NCBI GenBank assembly: GCA_024036415.1
Contig: JAMWET010001238.1
Coordinates: 1-64,000 of the forward strand
Reading direction: 5' to 3'
Source: Prochilodus magdalenae
Taxonomy: Eukaryota; Chordata; Actinopteri; Characiformes; Prochilodontidae
DNA length: 64,000 nt
Numbering within the stretch: the stretch's first letter is position 1; each line of letters opens with the position of its first letter. Below, piece after piece: positions 35,602-48,699 of this stretch. Below the pieces are notes generated by a model. That model had not been told where the DNA came from. It did not search any database and saw nothing but the letters and a program-made list of their open reading frames with translations. A program made the position numbers and the translations under genes.

Positions 35602-35609
35602 TTTATATA
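35602..35609 (-). promoter_or_regulatory. TATA box of the Ig-receptor gene
   Basis: TATATAAA on the minus strand lies about 65 bp upstream of the start codon at 35537. That leaves a 5' leader of roughly 35-40 bases, typical for such genes. Confidence 0.55.
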
Positions 35610-35742
35610 GCACTTTTTACAACAGACGTCACATAGCGGCTTCACAGGAAATAAAAAGTCCAAGTCCCCAGTGAGCAAGCCAAAGGTGACAGTGGCAGGG
35701 AAACACTCCCTTGGAAGTTGAGTGTTTTAGGGTGGGTGAATA

Positions 35743-36300
35743 CAGCCCTGGTGTAAGAACTCAGAATACGGCCCTGGTGTAAGAACTCAGAATACGGCCC
35801 TGGTGTAAGAACTCAGAATACGGTCCTGGTGAAGAACTCAGAATACGGCGCTGGTGAAGAACTCAGAATACGGTCCTGGTGAAGAACTCAGAATACGGTC
35901 CTGGTGTAAGAACTCAGAATACGGTCCTGGTGTGAGAACTCAGAATACGGTCCTGGTGTGAGAACTCAGAATACGGTCCTGGTGTAAGAACTCAGAATAC
36001 GGTCCTGGTGTGAGAACTCAGAATACGGTCCTGGTGTAAGAACTCACAATACGGTCCTGGTGTAAGAACTCAGAATACGGCCCTGGTGTGAGAACTCAGA
36101 ATACGGTCCTGGTGAAGAACTCAGAATACGGTCCTGGTGTAAGAACTCACAATATGGTCCTGGTGTAAGAACTCAGAATACGGCCCTGGTGTAAGAACTC
36201 AGAACTCAGAATGCGGTCCTGGTGTAAGAACTCAGAATACGGTCCTGGTGTAAGAACTCAGAATACGGCCCTGGTGTAAGAACTCACAATACGGTCCTGG
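35743..36300. repeat. Minisatellite, about 26-bp unit
   Basis: About 20 head-to-tail copies of ctggtgtaagaactcagaat followed by acggtc, with variants lacking ta or with ga changes. It lies just upstream of the Ig-receptor promoter. Confidence 0.95.
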
Positions 36301-36930
36301 TTTTCTTCTTTGAAAAAGTATCTATAAATAAACACGACTTGGCTTGACCTCTCTGTTCTTTAGCTTAGTGACAATATGATATCACCTGCGTGGGATATTT
36401 TCTACTATGAAGTTAATAATCAATAATACAGGCTTTCTGTCATCATTCTATTTGTCTCACTGTATTTAAAGTCATTTTAGAAATGGACAGAGCACGCTCC
36501 CTCTCTACAGTGTTATATTATAGCAACTCAGTAAGTTGTAGCAAAGCACATGAACACTATTCTTAGTGGTTCCTGTCCGACTAAGGAACTTCCCTCGTCT
36601 GCCAACTCTGCCTCTTATCAGAGAAAGAAGGACAAGAAAGACATCTCTCATTCTCAGTTACTGAATTTCCTCCCATTGGTAAATGATAACAATAAGACTA
36701 TCTGAAGGAACTGAAGGAACAAAAACGGGTAACGGGCAATATTAGTTTTCAAATTTACTGATTAAATATATGTATATAAAGACATGCTGACTTCTAGTCA
36801 TGACAGGGTTTCCTGTTCAAAGCATTCACCTTTCGGTCATTCGGCCTGAGTGTGTTTTTAGGGTTTCCTCTTAGGCCCAATTCATTGAACTGAGGAAGTG
36901 TGCTAGGTGACTTTAATATGATACAAGTTT
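36300..36930 (+). repeat. Second copy of the 17480-18060 segment
   Basis: The blocks acttggcttgacctctctgt and ggaagtgtgctaggtgactt match in order and orientation. The copy directly follows the minisatellite and contains no exon that I can see. Confidence 0.8.
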
Positions 36931-37424
36931 AGCTAGGTAAAGTGACTGGCTCTACCAAATTGTTGTCAGATACAATAAAGAGTCTCTGAAAAAAAATGAA
37001 CACTTTCTTAAAATGATTTGGATTAGAGTTCCAGTGTTAGAAAGCTGAATTCAGTTCAAGTTGTGTAATTAACATGTACTTATCTGGGATAATCTGGAAT
37101 TCTGACTGTCAGAGGGACTCAAATAGCTAAGGTCTTTCTCGTCTGATTAATGCTAGTGATAGCATTTCTTAGTTTCATATTTACTTAGTAAGTTTGTATA
37201 TGTTGTAGCATCTCAACATTCCTTTTGAAGGAAACGTTCAGATAACAGGCACATTACATGCTGTTACACATTTCCAACACAGCTGTCCCCAGATCCAACT
37301 ATTTAAGTGTAGTCTAAAGCTGCTCTGAAAACAAGCCACCCAAATCACATGTTCTGTATTAAAGTTTCCATATGTACATGTAACCCGGGCTCTCTCGTAG
37401 CCCCATTCTGCGTTGTGTTGTGCG

Positions 37425-38388
37425 TAGTTTATTTGTCTGTTAATGCTGTAAATAAGTATTTGACCACTGTTTCCAAGGTTACTGTGGGTAACACTCAGTT
37501 TAAAGTCCTGCATGGCCCGGAGGGTTCCCCTGCTTAAATCAGCACACGTCCAGGCCCGTCTTAAGTTTGACGATGACCATTTGAAAGATCCAGAAGAGTC
37601 ATGAGAGAACGTTCTGTGGTCAGATGGTCTTAATTTCACTCGCCGTGTTTGGAGGACGAAGAATGATGAGGACCATCCCAAAAACACCACCCCTACTGTG
37701 AAGCATGGTGGTGGAGGCATCATGCTGTGGGGGTGTTTCTGCACATGGGACGGGACGACTGCACTGTATTAAGGAGAGGAGGACCGGGGCCATGTATTGC
37801 GAGATTTTGGGGAACAACCTTCTTCCCTCAGTTAGAGCATTGCAGATGGGTCGTGGCTGGGTCCTCCAACATGACAATGACCCAAAGCACACAGCCAGGA
37901 TAACCAAGGAGTGGCTCCGTAAGAAGCATATCAAGGTTCTGGAGTGGCCTAGCCAGTCTCCAGACCTAAACCCTATAGAAGATCTTTGGAGGCAGCTCAA
38001 ACTCTATGTTTCTCAGCAACAGCCCAGAAACCTGGCTGATCTGGAGGAGATCTGTGTGGAGGAATGGGCCAAAATCCCTGCTGCAGTGTGCGCACACCTG
38101 GTGAAAAACTACAGGACCTCTGTAACTGCAAACAAAGACTACTGTACCAAATACTAACACTGATTTTCACAGGTGTTTAAATACTTATCTGCAGCAGTAA
38201 CTCACAAATAAATTATTAAAAAATCATACATTGTGATTTCCGGATTTTTTTTTTTAGATTATGTCTCTCACAGTGGACATGCACCTAAGATGAAAATTTC
38301 AGACCCCTCCATGATTTCTAAGTGGGAGAACTTGCAAAGTTGCAGGGTGTTCAAATACTTATTTTCCTCACTGTAACTTAACAATGAT

Positions 38389-38389
<1 letters not shown>
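37425..38389 (+). mobile_element. Tc1-like element, internally deleted inverted copy
   Basis: This is the same element as 1713-3288, in opposite orientation. It has lost the region between its 5' inverted repeat and the middle of the transposase: taaataagtatttg joins directly to accactgtttccaagg. The 3' half of the transposase (about 37705-38157) keeps DNDPKHTA and [10 protein letters not shown]. It carries the shared TGA plus an extra one-base shift near 37733. It cannot produce active enzyme. Confidence 0.88.
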
Positions 38390-40065
<1,676 letters not shown>

Positions 40066-40670
40066 CTCTACTTTGTGACCTCAGAGTGATCCAGTACACA
40101 AATAATACCTGGTCAACCACGACAGGTCCATGCTCCTCTTCAGAGGTAGCAGCTGTAGTGTTTATCTTACATGTAAAGTTATTTTACGCTCTGTGCCATA
40201 TCAGTATTAACCCTCTCACAGTAAGAATGAGCTTATAACTTTCAGATATCACAGAATAGAAACACACACTCATCAGAAATAAATTTACCCTAAAAAATAA
40301 ATCAGGTAATCAGGAAATTAGAATTCACCTAAAAAGTAAATAAACATGTAATTGTGTATTATTATATTTACACACTGCATCTGCATAGAATATTCAGAAG
40401 CGTGCACACAAATATCACGTCATGTTAAAATATTAGGTTATGTAATTATTACTATAACTTCTTCTTGTGTAAATGTGTACAGTATTACAGATACTCCCAA
40501 CTACAATCCCCACAATACCCCACCCCATGACACCACCAACCCGTGGCAACCAAAGACCAGTCACACACTGTTCTCCCGGCCATTCTTTCCACAGTTCTCT
40601 TCACACACACTGCATACTGTCTTTCTTCCTCTCCTGCCACCCCCGGGCTCCAGAGGGCTTTAGGCTTTTC
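40066..40670. other. Unassigned spacer
   Basis: AT-rich sequence without an exon chain or recognisable element. Confidence 0.4.
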
Positions 40671-40671
40671 T

Positions 40672-41422
40672 GATTAGCACTGAGGAGCCTCTTACTCTTC
40701 AGATGATACAGCCCAGTGTCTCAAATGAGTACTACACACTAAACTACACACTATATACTCTGTACTAACGTTAATAGTATGAGCTCTGAAGGTTAGTACA
40801 CACAGTGGCTGTATTCATAATGGCATACTACATACTTCTCACATACTAAATCTCTCTAAAAATAGTAAACATCTTTATCAAGTGAATATTTCTATATTAA
40901 CTCTGCAGGTACAGGTGTGTCTGGTGTAAATTCATGACTATCTGGTAAAAGAACCACATTAAGTTGTGGAGTTGGATCTGGTAACTGTCCAGTGTCCTGG
41001 TTAAATAAGTCTCTGGATTGGGACAAAGCCCTTTAAAAATAGAAGAACACTTCCCTCTAGTGGTTCAGTTTGGATTTACAGCTCTGCACATTCATGTAAC
41101 TTTCATTTTCTCTGTTAGATTACTCCTTTTTGGAATGTAGTGAGAAAAACTAGAGATTTTCCTTTTTTTTTTTGGAATGTAGCGAATCAAAATTACTGAT
41201 TTGTTATTTCCTTTTTGGAATGTAGTGAGTAAAATCCACAGATTTTCTGAATATAGCAATCAAAACTACTGATTTTTCCCTTATTGTAATGTACTGTGTT
41301 AAAACCACAGATTTTTCAGTTTTTGGAATGTAGCAAATCAAAACTACTGATTTTTTTCCTTTTTGTAATGTACCAAGGATTATTGGATTATAAATGGGAT
41401 GTCACTTACGTTTATATGTGTG

Positions 41423-41520
<98 letters not shown>

Positions 41521-41537
41521 CATATATACATACATAT

Positions 41538-41577
<40 letters not shown>

Positions 41578-42360
41578 GTGTTGTTTTGTATTATTTATTA
41601 ATAATAGTGAAAATATTAGTAAAAATAGTAAAAGCTAGAATATTAGGGGTGCCCTTAGCATTTACCTATACTACCTATGCCACTGGATGGCTCTGATTAG
41701 CACTGAGGAGCCTCGAACTCTTCAGATGAAGATACAGTCTACTGTCACAAATGTGTACTACACACTAAACTACACACTATATACTCTGTACTAACGTTAA
41801 TAGTATGGGTTCTGCAGGTTAGTACACAGAGTGACTGTATTTAAAATGGTATACTACATACTACTCACATACTAAACTCTCTAAAAATAGTAAACATCTA
41901 TATCAAGTGAATATTTCTATATTAACTCTGCAGGTACAGGTATGTCTGGTGTAAATTCATGACTATCTGGTAAATCAACCACATGAAGTTGTGGAGTTGG
42001 ATCTGGTAACTGGCCAGTATCCTGGTTAAATAAGTCTCTGGATTGGTACAAAATCCTCCTGGACAAAGCCCTTTAGAAATAGAAGAACACTTCCCTCTAG
42101 TGGTTCAGTTTAGATGTACAGCTCTGCACATCCATGTAACTGCCATTTTCTCAGTTAGATTCCTCCTTTTTGGAATGTAGTGAGCAAAAACCACAGATTT
42201 TATCCTTTTTGGAATGTAGTGAGTTAAAACCATAGAATTTTCTTTTTCTGAATATAGCAATCAAAACTACTGATTTTTCCTTTTTGGAATGTACTGTGTA
42301 AAAACCATAGATTTTTTAGTTTTTGGAATGTAGCAAATCAAAACAACAGATTTTTAATTA
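40672..42360 (+). repeat. Direct tandem duplication, about 0.7-kb copies
   Basis: The copies are 40672-41380 and 41692-42360, both beginning ctgattagcactgaggagcc and sharing ctactaacgttaatagtatg-like blocks. Each contains a smaller internal repeat, roughly every 50 bp, of the form ctttttggaatgtag followed by aaaccacagatttt. The copies are separated by an (AT)n(CA)n tract. No coding frame is conserved between them. Confidence 0.88.
41427..41574. repeat. (TA)n(CA)n compound microsatellite
   Basis: About 26 TA units, then CA, a mixed TACA block and CA again. It lies at the junction between the two 0.7-kb tandem copies. Confidence 0.97.
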
Positions 42361-42384
42361 AATACATTAAATTTCTAAATCAAA

Positions 42385-42520
42385 TTTATAATTCTTATAA
42401 GTACCTGGGTGTTCACCTAAACAACAAACTGGACTGGTCAGTCAACACTACTGCACTTCACAAAAAGGGCCAGAGCAGACTCTACCTACTGAGGTGACTG
42501 AGGTCATGTTGAGTGCAGGG
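42385..42520 (+). mobile_element. LINE ORF2 fragment
   Basis: The plus strand reads YKYLGVHLNNKLDWSVNT and then KKGQSRLYLLR, the motif after the palm domain in L2-like reverse transcriptases, and then a stop. Confidence 0.8.
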
Positions 42521-42529
42521 AGCAAGACC

Positions 42530-42632
42530 CCTCACACACACACTTAACTATACACACTCACAGGACCACACACACACACACACACACTCACTCACACACC
42601 CACACACACACGCATACACACACACACACACA
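42530..42632. repeat. (CA)-rich tract
   Basis: CA repeats are interspersed with cactcacag phrases, similar to the larger array at 47538-47990. Confidence 0.9.
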
Positions 42633-43327
42633 TATGGGTTTTTAAGTCTTACAAGGACTTTCCCTACCAAACCAGTTAGAATGTGGTTTATAGGGACCCA
42701 CCTTTCCCTTTAGTTTAGAAAGATGCTGCATACGTCAAAAAAATGTGTTTTCCTCTGCTTAACACAAATATCACTTCAGATTTCTTCTACGTGGAATAAA
42801 ACTCTTTACACATTAATCTGACCCTGTGGTTGCATATGGGGACATGGCAAAAATCTCTCGCCTACGACAAGATTGTGGTTTGTAAGGACATACCTGGTTT
42901 ACCAGGACAGAGATGCTTTACTGTATTACGAGGACAGAGATGCTTTACTGGTACCTGATCACACACTAACACAAACATGACAGATTGGTGCATTATGAAG
43001 ATGCATGGTTAAGCTGAACAGGTCCTTGTAAATGGTGTATTGTTGTGTATATATATATATATATGCAAAATGCTATACTATCACAGAGGTCATTACAACG
43101 GTTTGTGACATCTATTGTGCCTAAGACATTTAAGATGACAATTTCCATTAGTACTCAGAAGCTGCCAACTGATAACAGACTGCAAACAAACCTTACAAAA
43201 GAGGATAACTTTGCTAAAGAAAAAAAAAAATTATACCATGAGCATGTCCAGCAGTGCTGCTTGTACCTGTCTGGGTGTTCTGAATTACTATTTAAAAAAA
43301 AAGATTAATATGCACTAATTAGTAAGT

Positions 43328-43330
<3 letters not shown>

Positions 43331-43402
<72 letters not shown>
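43331..43402. repeat. (AT)n microsatellite
   Basis: About 36 TA units, directly below the last exon I can assign to the SET-domain gene. Confidence 0.97.
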
Positions 43403-43405
<3 letters not shown>

Positions 43406-43448
43406 CATCAGCAAAAGTCCAGAAGAGCAGTATGTTAACGGAAATTAC

Positions 43449-46400
43449 CTGAGGTATCTCTTTGACAGGTGGCAGGGCAGCTATTGTAGCTCTGGTAAGG
43501 AGTTCTTCATCAGAAACGGCCTAAAATGGTTTGAGAGACAGGATTCAACATGCATCACTGCTGGGAATTAGATGTTTATGTTCCTGTATTGTCAGTTTAT
43601 TGAAATGATGAGGAAAAAAAAATCTAAGATAAACTATGACATGAATTATAACTTAATAAACAGAGGTCCCTCGAGACCACAATTACATGATACACTACAC
43701 ACAGGCTGCCATTAACATACACTGATAAACTTCTATAGGGTCCCTGTAAACCACAAAGTCCTCACAAAACAGGCCTGGCAGCTCCAGCCCTAGTAACACA
43801 ACCTTTGGCAGGGTCACTGTCCAGCCCTAGTAAACTTTGCCAGCCCTAGTAAACTTTGCTGTTGGGCGGTTCTTTCACTGTCCTCATTAACCACAGTGTT
43901 CTTATAAAAAGAGGACAAGGCCTACTAAAACCTTAAACACACATTATGGTTAAATGCTTCACATATATACTGTACAACACTGCAGGAACTTCCTTGCACT
44001 GAGCTCAAAGAAGGGCTGCTAGTAAAAGCTGGAGACCACAGTCTTACGTCATGGTTACTGTGCTCCCTTCTCAATAACCCCCTACAGAATACATGGAATC
44101 ATGTGGTGAATGTTACCAACTCTCCAAAATGACATTAACATTTCTCTGAGCACAGTTTCTTAAACGTACCTCTTGTATGCCTTCTCCTGGAACCTGTGGA
44201 TTCTGCTCAGATAGCATCCAGTCCTTCTCGATCAGCAGAGGGTTAACTGTGAGGAGCTGTCTCAGCTATGTTCTAGAAACAGAAATGAAAATCAGAACTG
44301 TACTAACTAACAATCTCAGAAGCAAAATAAAATCTTTATCTTTTAAAAGTATTGACAACCAAATCATTTTATCATTTAAAAAACTGTGCTAAAGTAAATG
44401 ACATTCATCTACATCTGCTGTAGACAGACATTAATATCAGCAGGTTCTTAAGGACCGATTTGTAATATCAAAAAGTCCAGTTAAAGCAAATTACATATGC
44501 CTTATCAATGACAGGTGGCAAAGCAGACAATTATGCAGCAAATGAGGTAGATTCACTCTGCCAGTGCTTAAGACTGCTGTTCTTGAGATTGTGGTTGCTC
44601 TTTCTCATTTGCTATCTGTAAATATAAGTTATGAAAATCAATATGCAAATTTTAGAAAAAGATCATAAATGAGTAACTGCAAGCAATTATTTGTTTTATT
44701 TTTGCATATTTAACCTTGCTTTCATTCACAATAAATGTTCCTCTTGGAATACCTTGCATCTCCAGGGCCATTCAGAGTCACCATAGTTGTATGTGATCTC
44801 TTCTCCAGGACTAATGCTCCTTATTGCAAATAAACGCAGATGGGGTTTTCCAGCTACAGTGATGGTCTTCATTTTACTGTTTGGGCTAACATGGTCATCA
44901 TTCCCAAGACTCCCAAGAGAGTTGTCTTCCACTGCAGCATCGACGCTAACACATATGAATAAAACATAAAGATAAATGTCAGTTCTAAAACTTGTGCTTT
45001 TTAAAAAATGAATTTCCTTGTAGTTCATCAGCTTGTCCTTACATAGTACACCACTTTGCCACTTCATTTATTAATTAACACTGTTCATTTTCTCTGATCC
45101 ATTTAGAGGTAAACTTTGTTGTTCTACAGTTGCATCTGTACATAGATTATAAATGACAATAACATTCTATTACATCTGTTTCTCTGCATATTTCATTAGC
45201 CCCTTTTACCCTAATCGTCAGTGGTCAGGACCCTACAAGACCACCACAGAGCAGGTATGATGTGGATGGTGGATCCTTCTCAGCACTGCAGTGACACTGA
45301 CGTGGTGGTGTGTTAGTGTGTGTTGTGCTGGTGTAAGTGGATCCGACACAACACATTTTTTGGACACCTAAGTGTCACTGCTGGACTGAGAATCGTCCAC
45401 CAACCAACACTATGCAGCCAGGCAGCCTCCTGTGACCACTGATCACAAACTGGAGGATGACCAACACAAATTGTGCAGAGTCTGGAACTGTAGAACTACA
45501 GAGTACTCCAGTATGGTCAGTGGAGCTGATAATAATGAACACTGAGAGTAGATACACAGAGGTAATAAGTGGCTGGTCAGTGTATAGCTAAAGAAGAGTG
45601 TAATGTCATACATACCAAAAACGCTTTCAATTGTAACGAAATTCAAACATGAATACTTTTTAGGGCATCATGATAAACTTCCTGTCTACTTTCACATTCT
45701 TGTTAGCTTATTAGGTCACCTCTGTATTCCAAAAGAAAAACTCCCTTATCAAAATGGATACAGCTGAATACTCCTCAACCTATATAAGAAAACCAAGAGC
45801 ATGTTAAATTTGTATTTTCTAATCTTGCTTGTTGCCAATGGCAAACACCATATCAAACAACTTTATCTAAAACAAATAAACAAATAAATTCAGACATCTA
45901 AACATGCATATTAAATTACCTTTATCAGGATTTATATAGCTTACATCAAACCCATGTTTGTCCTTACAAGCAGATGTGTAATATGCAGCCTTCTCTTTTG
46001 GTTTTTTCTTTCTCAGCTTCATGGTAGCCATCTTCCATATCTTCTGATTCTTCCAGGCTTGTGTTCTTCACAGCGAAAAAAGATCCTTGTTAAGTTTCAT
46101 ATCACTGAATATTATATCCTGTTATTTAATGAACCATGCTGCTAATAAGAATTTAGGACAATCTTATTTATAAACTGATGTCTCAGTTGACTGTGACAAT
46201 GAGTAAGCTTTGACTTTTTATATGTCTAGAGTTTGTCTGATGAGTGAATTAACTTAATGTAAAATATTAGCATTTCCAAAAAAACTGAAACGCATGATGA
46301 CCACAATGGAAAGTCATTTAATTACCAGTACAGAATTACCTTCTAGACAGCAGACACAACAAACCCCAAAAACACTAGATAGTGACCAGACCACCACAAA

Positions 46401-47271
46401 TTCAGACACAATAAAGCCCATAAACAACACAAAATGACCAAACCAGCTCTTACTCGAGCACAATAAACCCCAGAAACAACAGAAAATGACCAAACTACCA
46501 AATGTTTAGGCATGAGAAACCCTTTAAAGAATGGATTATGACTAACCTAGCACCTATTCAGACACAATAAACATCTTAAACAACTAACAAGACTGAACTA
46601 GTACATATTCAGGTACAGTAAACCCTCTAAACAACAGATAATCAGCAAACCAGCCCATACTGAGGCACCATAAACCTCCAAAGCGACACATAATAAGTTA
46701 ACTACAGCTCACCTATAAACATTACTGAGCAGCCAGCTGACAGGCTAACAGGCCGTCCTCTAACAGTATTCAGAGTAGGGCTTTAAGGTGAAACATTTAA
46801 TAAATTCTTTACTCAGAGGAATCATTATTTATCAGAGAAATATGATATGCTATGTGTCATACAAGCCTTTAATTTCTGTGTTCCAGCTACAGTTAGTCAT
46901 TATATGTTGTTAAAACCACTTTGGGAAATGATTATATACCACAGTTAGCTTGATGCTAACTTTATATTAAAATCCCATAGGCATGCTAGCGGTAATTAGC
47001 ATTTTACCGCGGTGCAAAATGTCTTCCTAAGACCTCACAGAAAACGAATTTCTCACCTCTCTGATGCACGAGTAAATGTTTGTAATTCGAAAATCCAGTC
47101 CTAAAGGGTCTTTAAAGCTGATTGCCTTACCTGATTTTCCTCTCTGCTGTGCTCTGGGTATCCTGGGGTGTTCAGTGTGCTGCGGCCTCGGTGTGGCGAA
47201 ACTCTGCCCACTATTGCGATTACGCGCCTGATTGACATAGCTTCTAGCTCGAGTAGCGAATCCAAAGCCAT
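43449..47271 (-). CDS. SET-domain protein, KMT5A-like, partial model
   Basis: A phase-consistent chain on the minus strand is 47131-47271, 45968-46065, 44753-44945, 44170-44265 and 43449-43520. Exon 1 would start MALDSLLELEAMSIRRV. Exon 2 is acidic (SLEESEDMEDGYHEAEKEK). Exon 3 carries the C-terminal half of a SET domain: GNDDHVSPNSKMK, KPHLRLFAIRSISPGEE and ITYNYGDSEWPWR. These correspond to the cofactor-binding and catalytic-tyrosine segments of H4K20-type methyltransferases. Later exons (LLTVNPLLIEKDWM; DEELLTRATIAALPP) continue the frame. The N-terminal half of the SET fold is not found, so activity is doubtful. It may be one of the many KMT5A-like repeat-associated genes of fish. The exon 2 acceptor is weak. 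Confidence 0.5.
44568..44615 (-). CDS. Alternative terminal exon of the SET-domain gene
   Basis: After an acceptor (tatttacag), the frame IANEKEQPQSQEQQS ends in TAA in the phase left by the SET exon. Used instead of the next two exons, it would give a 159-residue product. Whether it is real or chance cannot be told from one copy. Confidence 0.35.
   Translation of the reverse strand: MANEKEQPQSQEQQS
45205..45590. mobile_element. Palindromic MITE-like element, copy 4
   Basis: Inverted relative to copy 1, with internal blocks cactgcagtgacactgacgt and gtatggtcagtggagctgat. It is diverged and lies in an intron of the SET-domain gene. Confidence 0.7.
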
Positions 47272-47537
47272 GAAAATGACATGTGCCAAGACACACTGGA
47301 GCTTTTCCGACACCGGCCTACAGGGGCGCTTCACTGAATTCTGCGTTAACACTGTGTTAAGCGACTTTTGGGTTTTTCTGGTGTGTAAGGACATGGCGCC
47401 AAAATTTGAGCGGGAGTATCTTTAACTTAGATAAGTGCAGCCACAGTGCCAGAATTATGAGGACACCGGCCCTGTCCTCATAAACCAAAATGTCCTCATA
47501 GTGTCAGTACGTAGTCAGGTTAAAAGTAGACCACAAA

Positions 47538-47578
47538 AACCAATGCACACACACACTTAACTACACACACTCACAGGA

Positions 47579-47611
<33 letters not shown>

Positions 47612-47613
47612 AC

Positions 47614-47644
<31 letters not shown>

Positions 47645-47664
47645 AACTACACACACTCACAGGA

Positions 47665-47699
<35 letters not shown>

Positions 47700-47731
47700 A
47701 CCACACACACACACACACACACACACAGGAC

Positions 47732-47762
<31 letters not shown>

Positions 47763-47905
47763 AACTACACACACTCACAGGACTACACACACACACACAC
47801 TTAACTACACACACTCACAGGACCACACACACACACCCACACTTAAACTACACACACTCACAGGACCACACACACACACACTTATACTATACACACTCAC
47901 AGGAC

Positions 47906-47936
<31 letters not shown>

Positions 47937-47957
47937 AAACTACACACACTCACAGGA

Positions 47958-47990
<33 letters not shown>
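47538..47990. repeat. Complex (CA)n array with a higher-order unit
   Basis: CA tracts alternate with ttaactacacacactcacag and gaccacac phrases, giving a longer repeat unit of about 60-100 bp repeated some six times. Confidence 0.92.
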
Positions 47991-47991
<1 letters not shown>

Positions 47992-48215
47992 ACGGTTCGA
48001 TTCCCTGAGCCTACAGTAACGACTGAGGTGCCCTTGAGCAAGGCATCTAACCCCTAACTGCTCCCCGGGCGCCGTGGATAGGGCTGCCCACCGCTCCAGG
48101 TAAGTGTGCTGACTGCCCCTAGTGTGCTCACTAGTGAGTGTGTTTGTGGTGTTTCACTTCACGGATGGGTTAAATGCGGAGACTAAATTTCCCCACTGTG
48201 GGACTAATAAGGGAT
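47990..48215 (+). mobile_element. V-SINE/HE1-type SINE fragment
   Basis: The core ggtgcccttgagcaaggcat, then ctgctccccgggcgccgtgg and gatgggttaaatgcggagac, is the conserved central and 3' domain of fish and shark V-SINEs. A tRNA-derived ggttcgattccc (B-box) at 47996 supports this. The head is truncated into the CA array. Confidence 0.85.
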
Positions 48216-48560
48216 TTAAATAAATAATAATAAAAAAAAAATTAACTGCACACACTCACGGGAAATAGAGTTGTTTTCTATGTAGCATAATGTGCAATAC
48301 TAACAATGTGCAATATCTTTCCATTCCCCATGTGCAATAAAGAATAAATGTGCAATTTTCTGTAAATATTTTGCATTTATCTGTAAATAAGATCCTCCAG
48401 AGGTTTTGACTTTATTATTTATAATGTTTATATTGTTGTTCTGTTCACCTGTCTTGTTTGTTGTACTGAGTACCTTGCTATACCTTTGCTGCTGTAACAC
48501 TGTAAATTTCCCCACTGTGGGACTAATAAAGGATTATCTCATCTTATCTTATCTTATTAT
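48216..48560. other. SINE/LINE tail debris
   Basis: ccccactgtgggactaataa occurs twice (48191, 48511), followed by (cttat)n. These are 3' tails of short retroelements. No gene is seen. Confidence 0.5.
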
Positions 48561-48590
48561 CTTATGAGGTAAAGCATTAAATTTTGCTAC

Positions 48591-48695
48591 CTGAGCGACT
48601 TGATCTTGTGGTTCTGCTCCCTGAGTGGCTTCATCTTGTGGTTCTCCATTTTGTGGTGCTGCTCCTTCCGGGGCTCTTCCTTGTGGTCTTAAATC
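48591..48695 (-). other. Short proline/glutamate-rich open frame
   Basis: Minus-strand translation gives RPQGRAPEGAAPQNGEPQDE and then ATQGAEPQDQVAQ, followed by a possible GTAGCA donor. The repeated PQ-x-E/D pattern recalls the post-stop frame in the tail exons of the three membrane-protein genes. It may be a stray exon or a simple-sequence accident. Confidence 0.25.
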
Positions 48696-48699
48696 TTAA

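Noticed and set aside
47168..47425. Plus-strand ORF opposite the first SET-gene exon
   Set aside because: It is an antisense shadow of the minus-strand exon, without splice sites or domain features.
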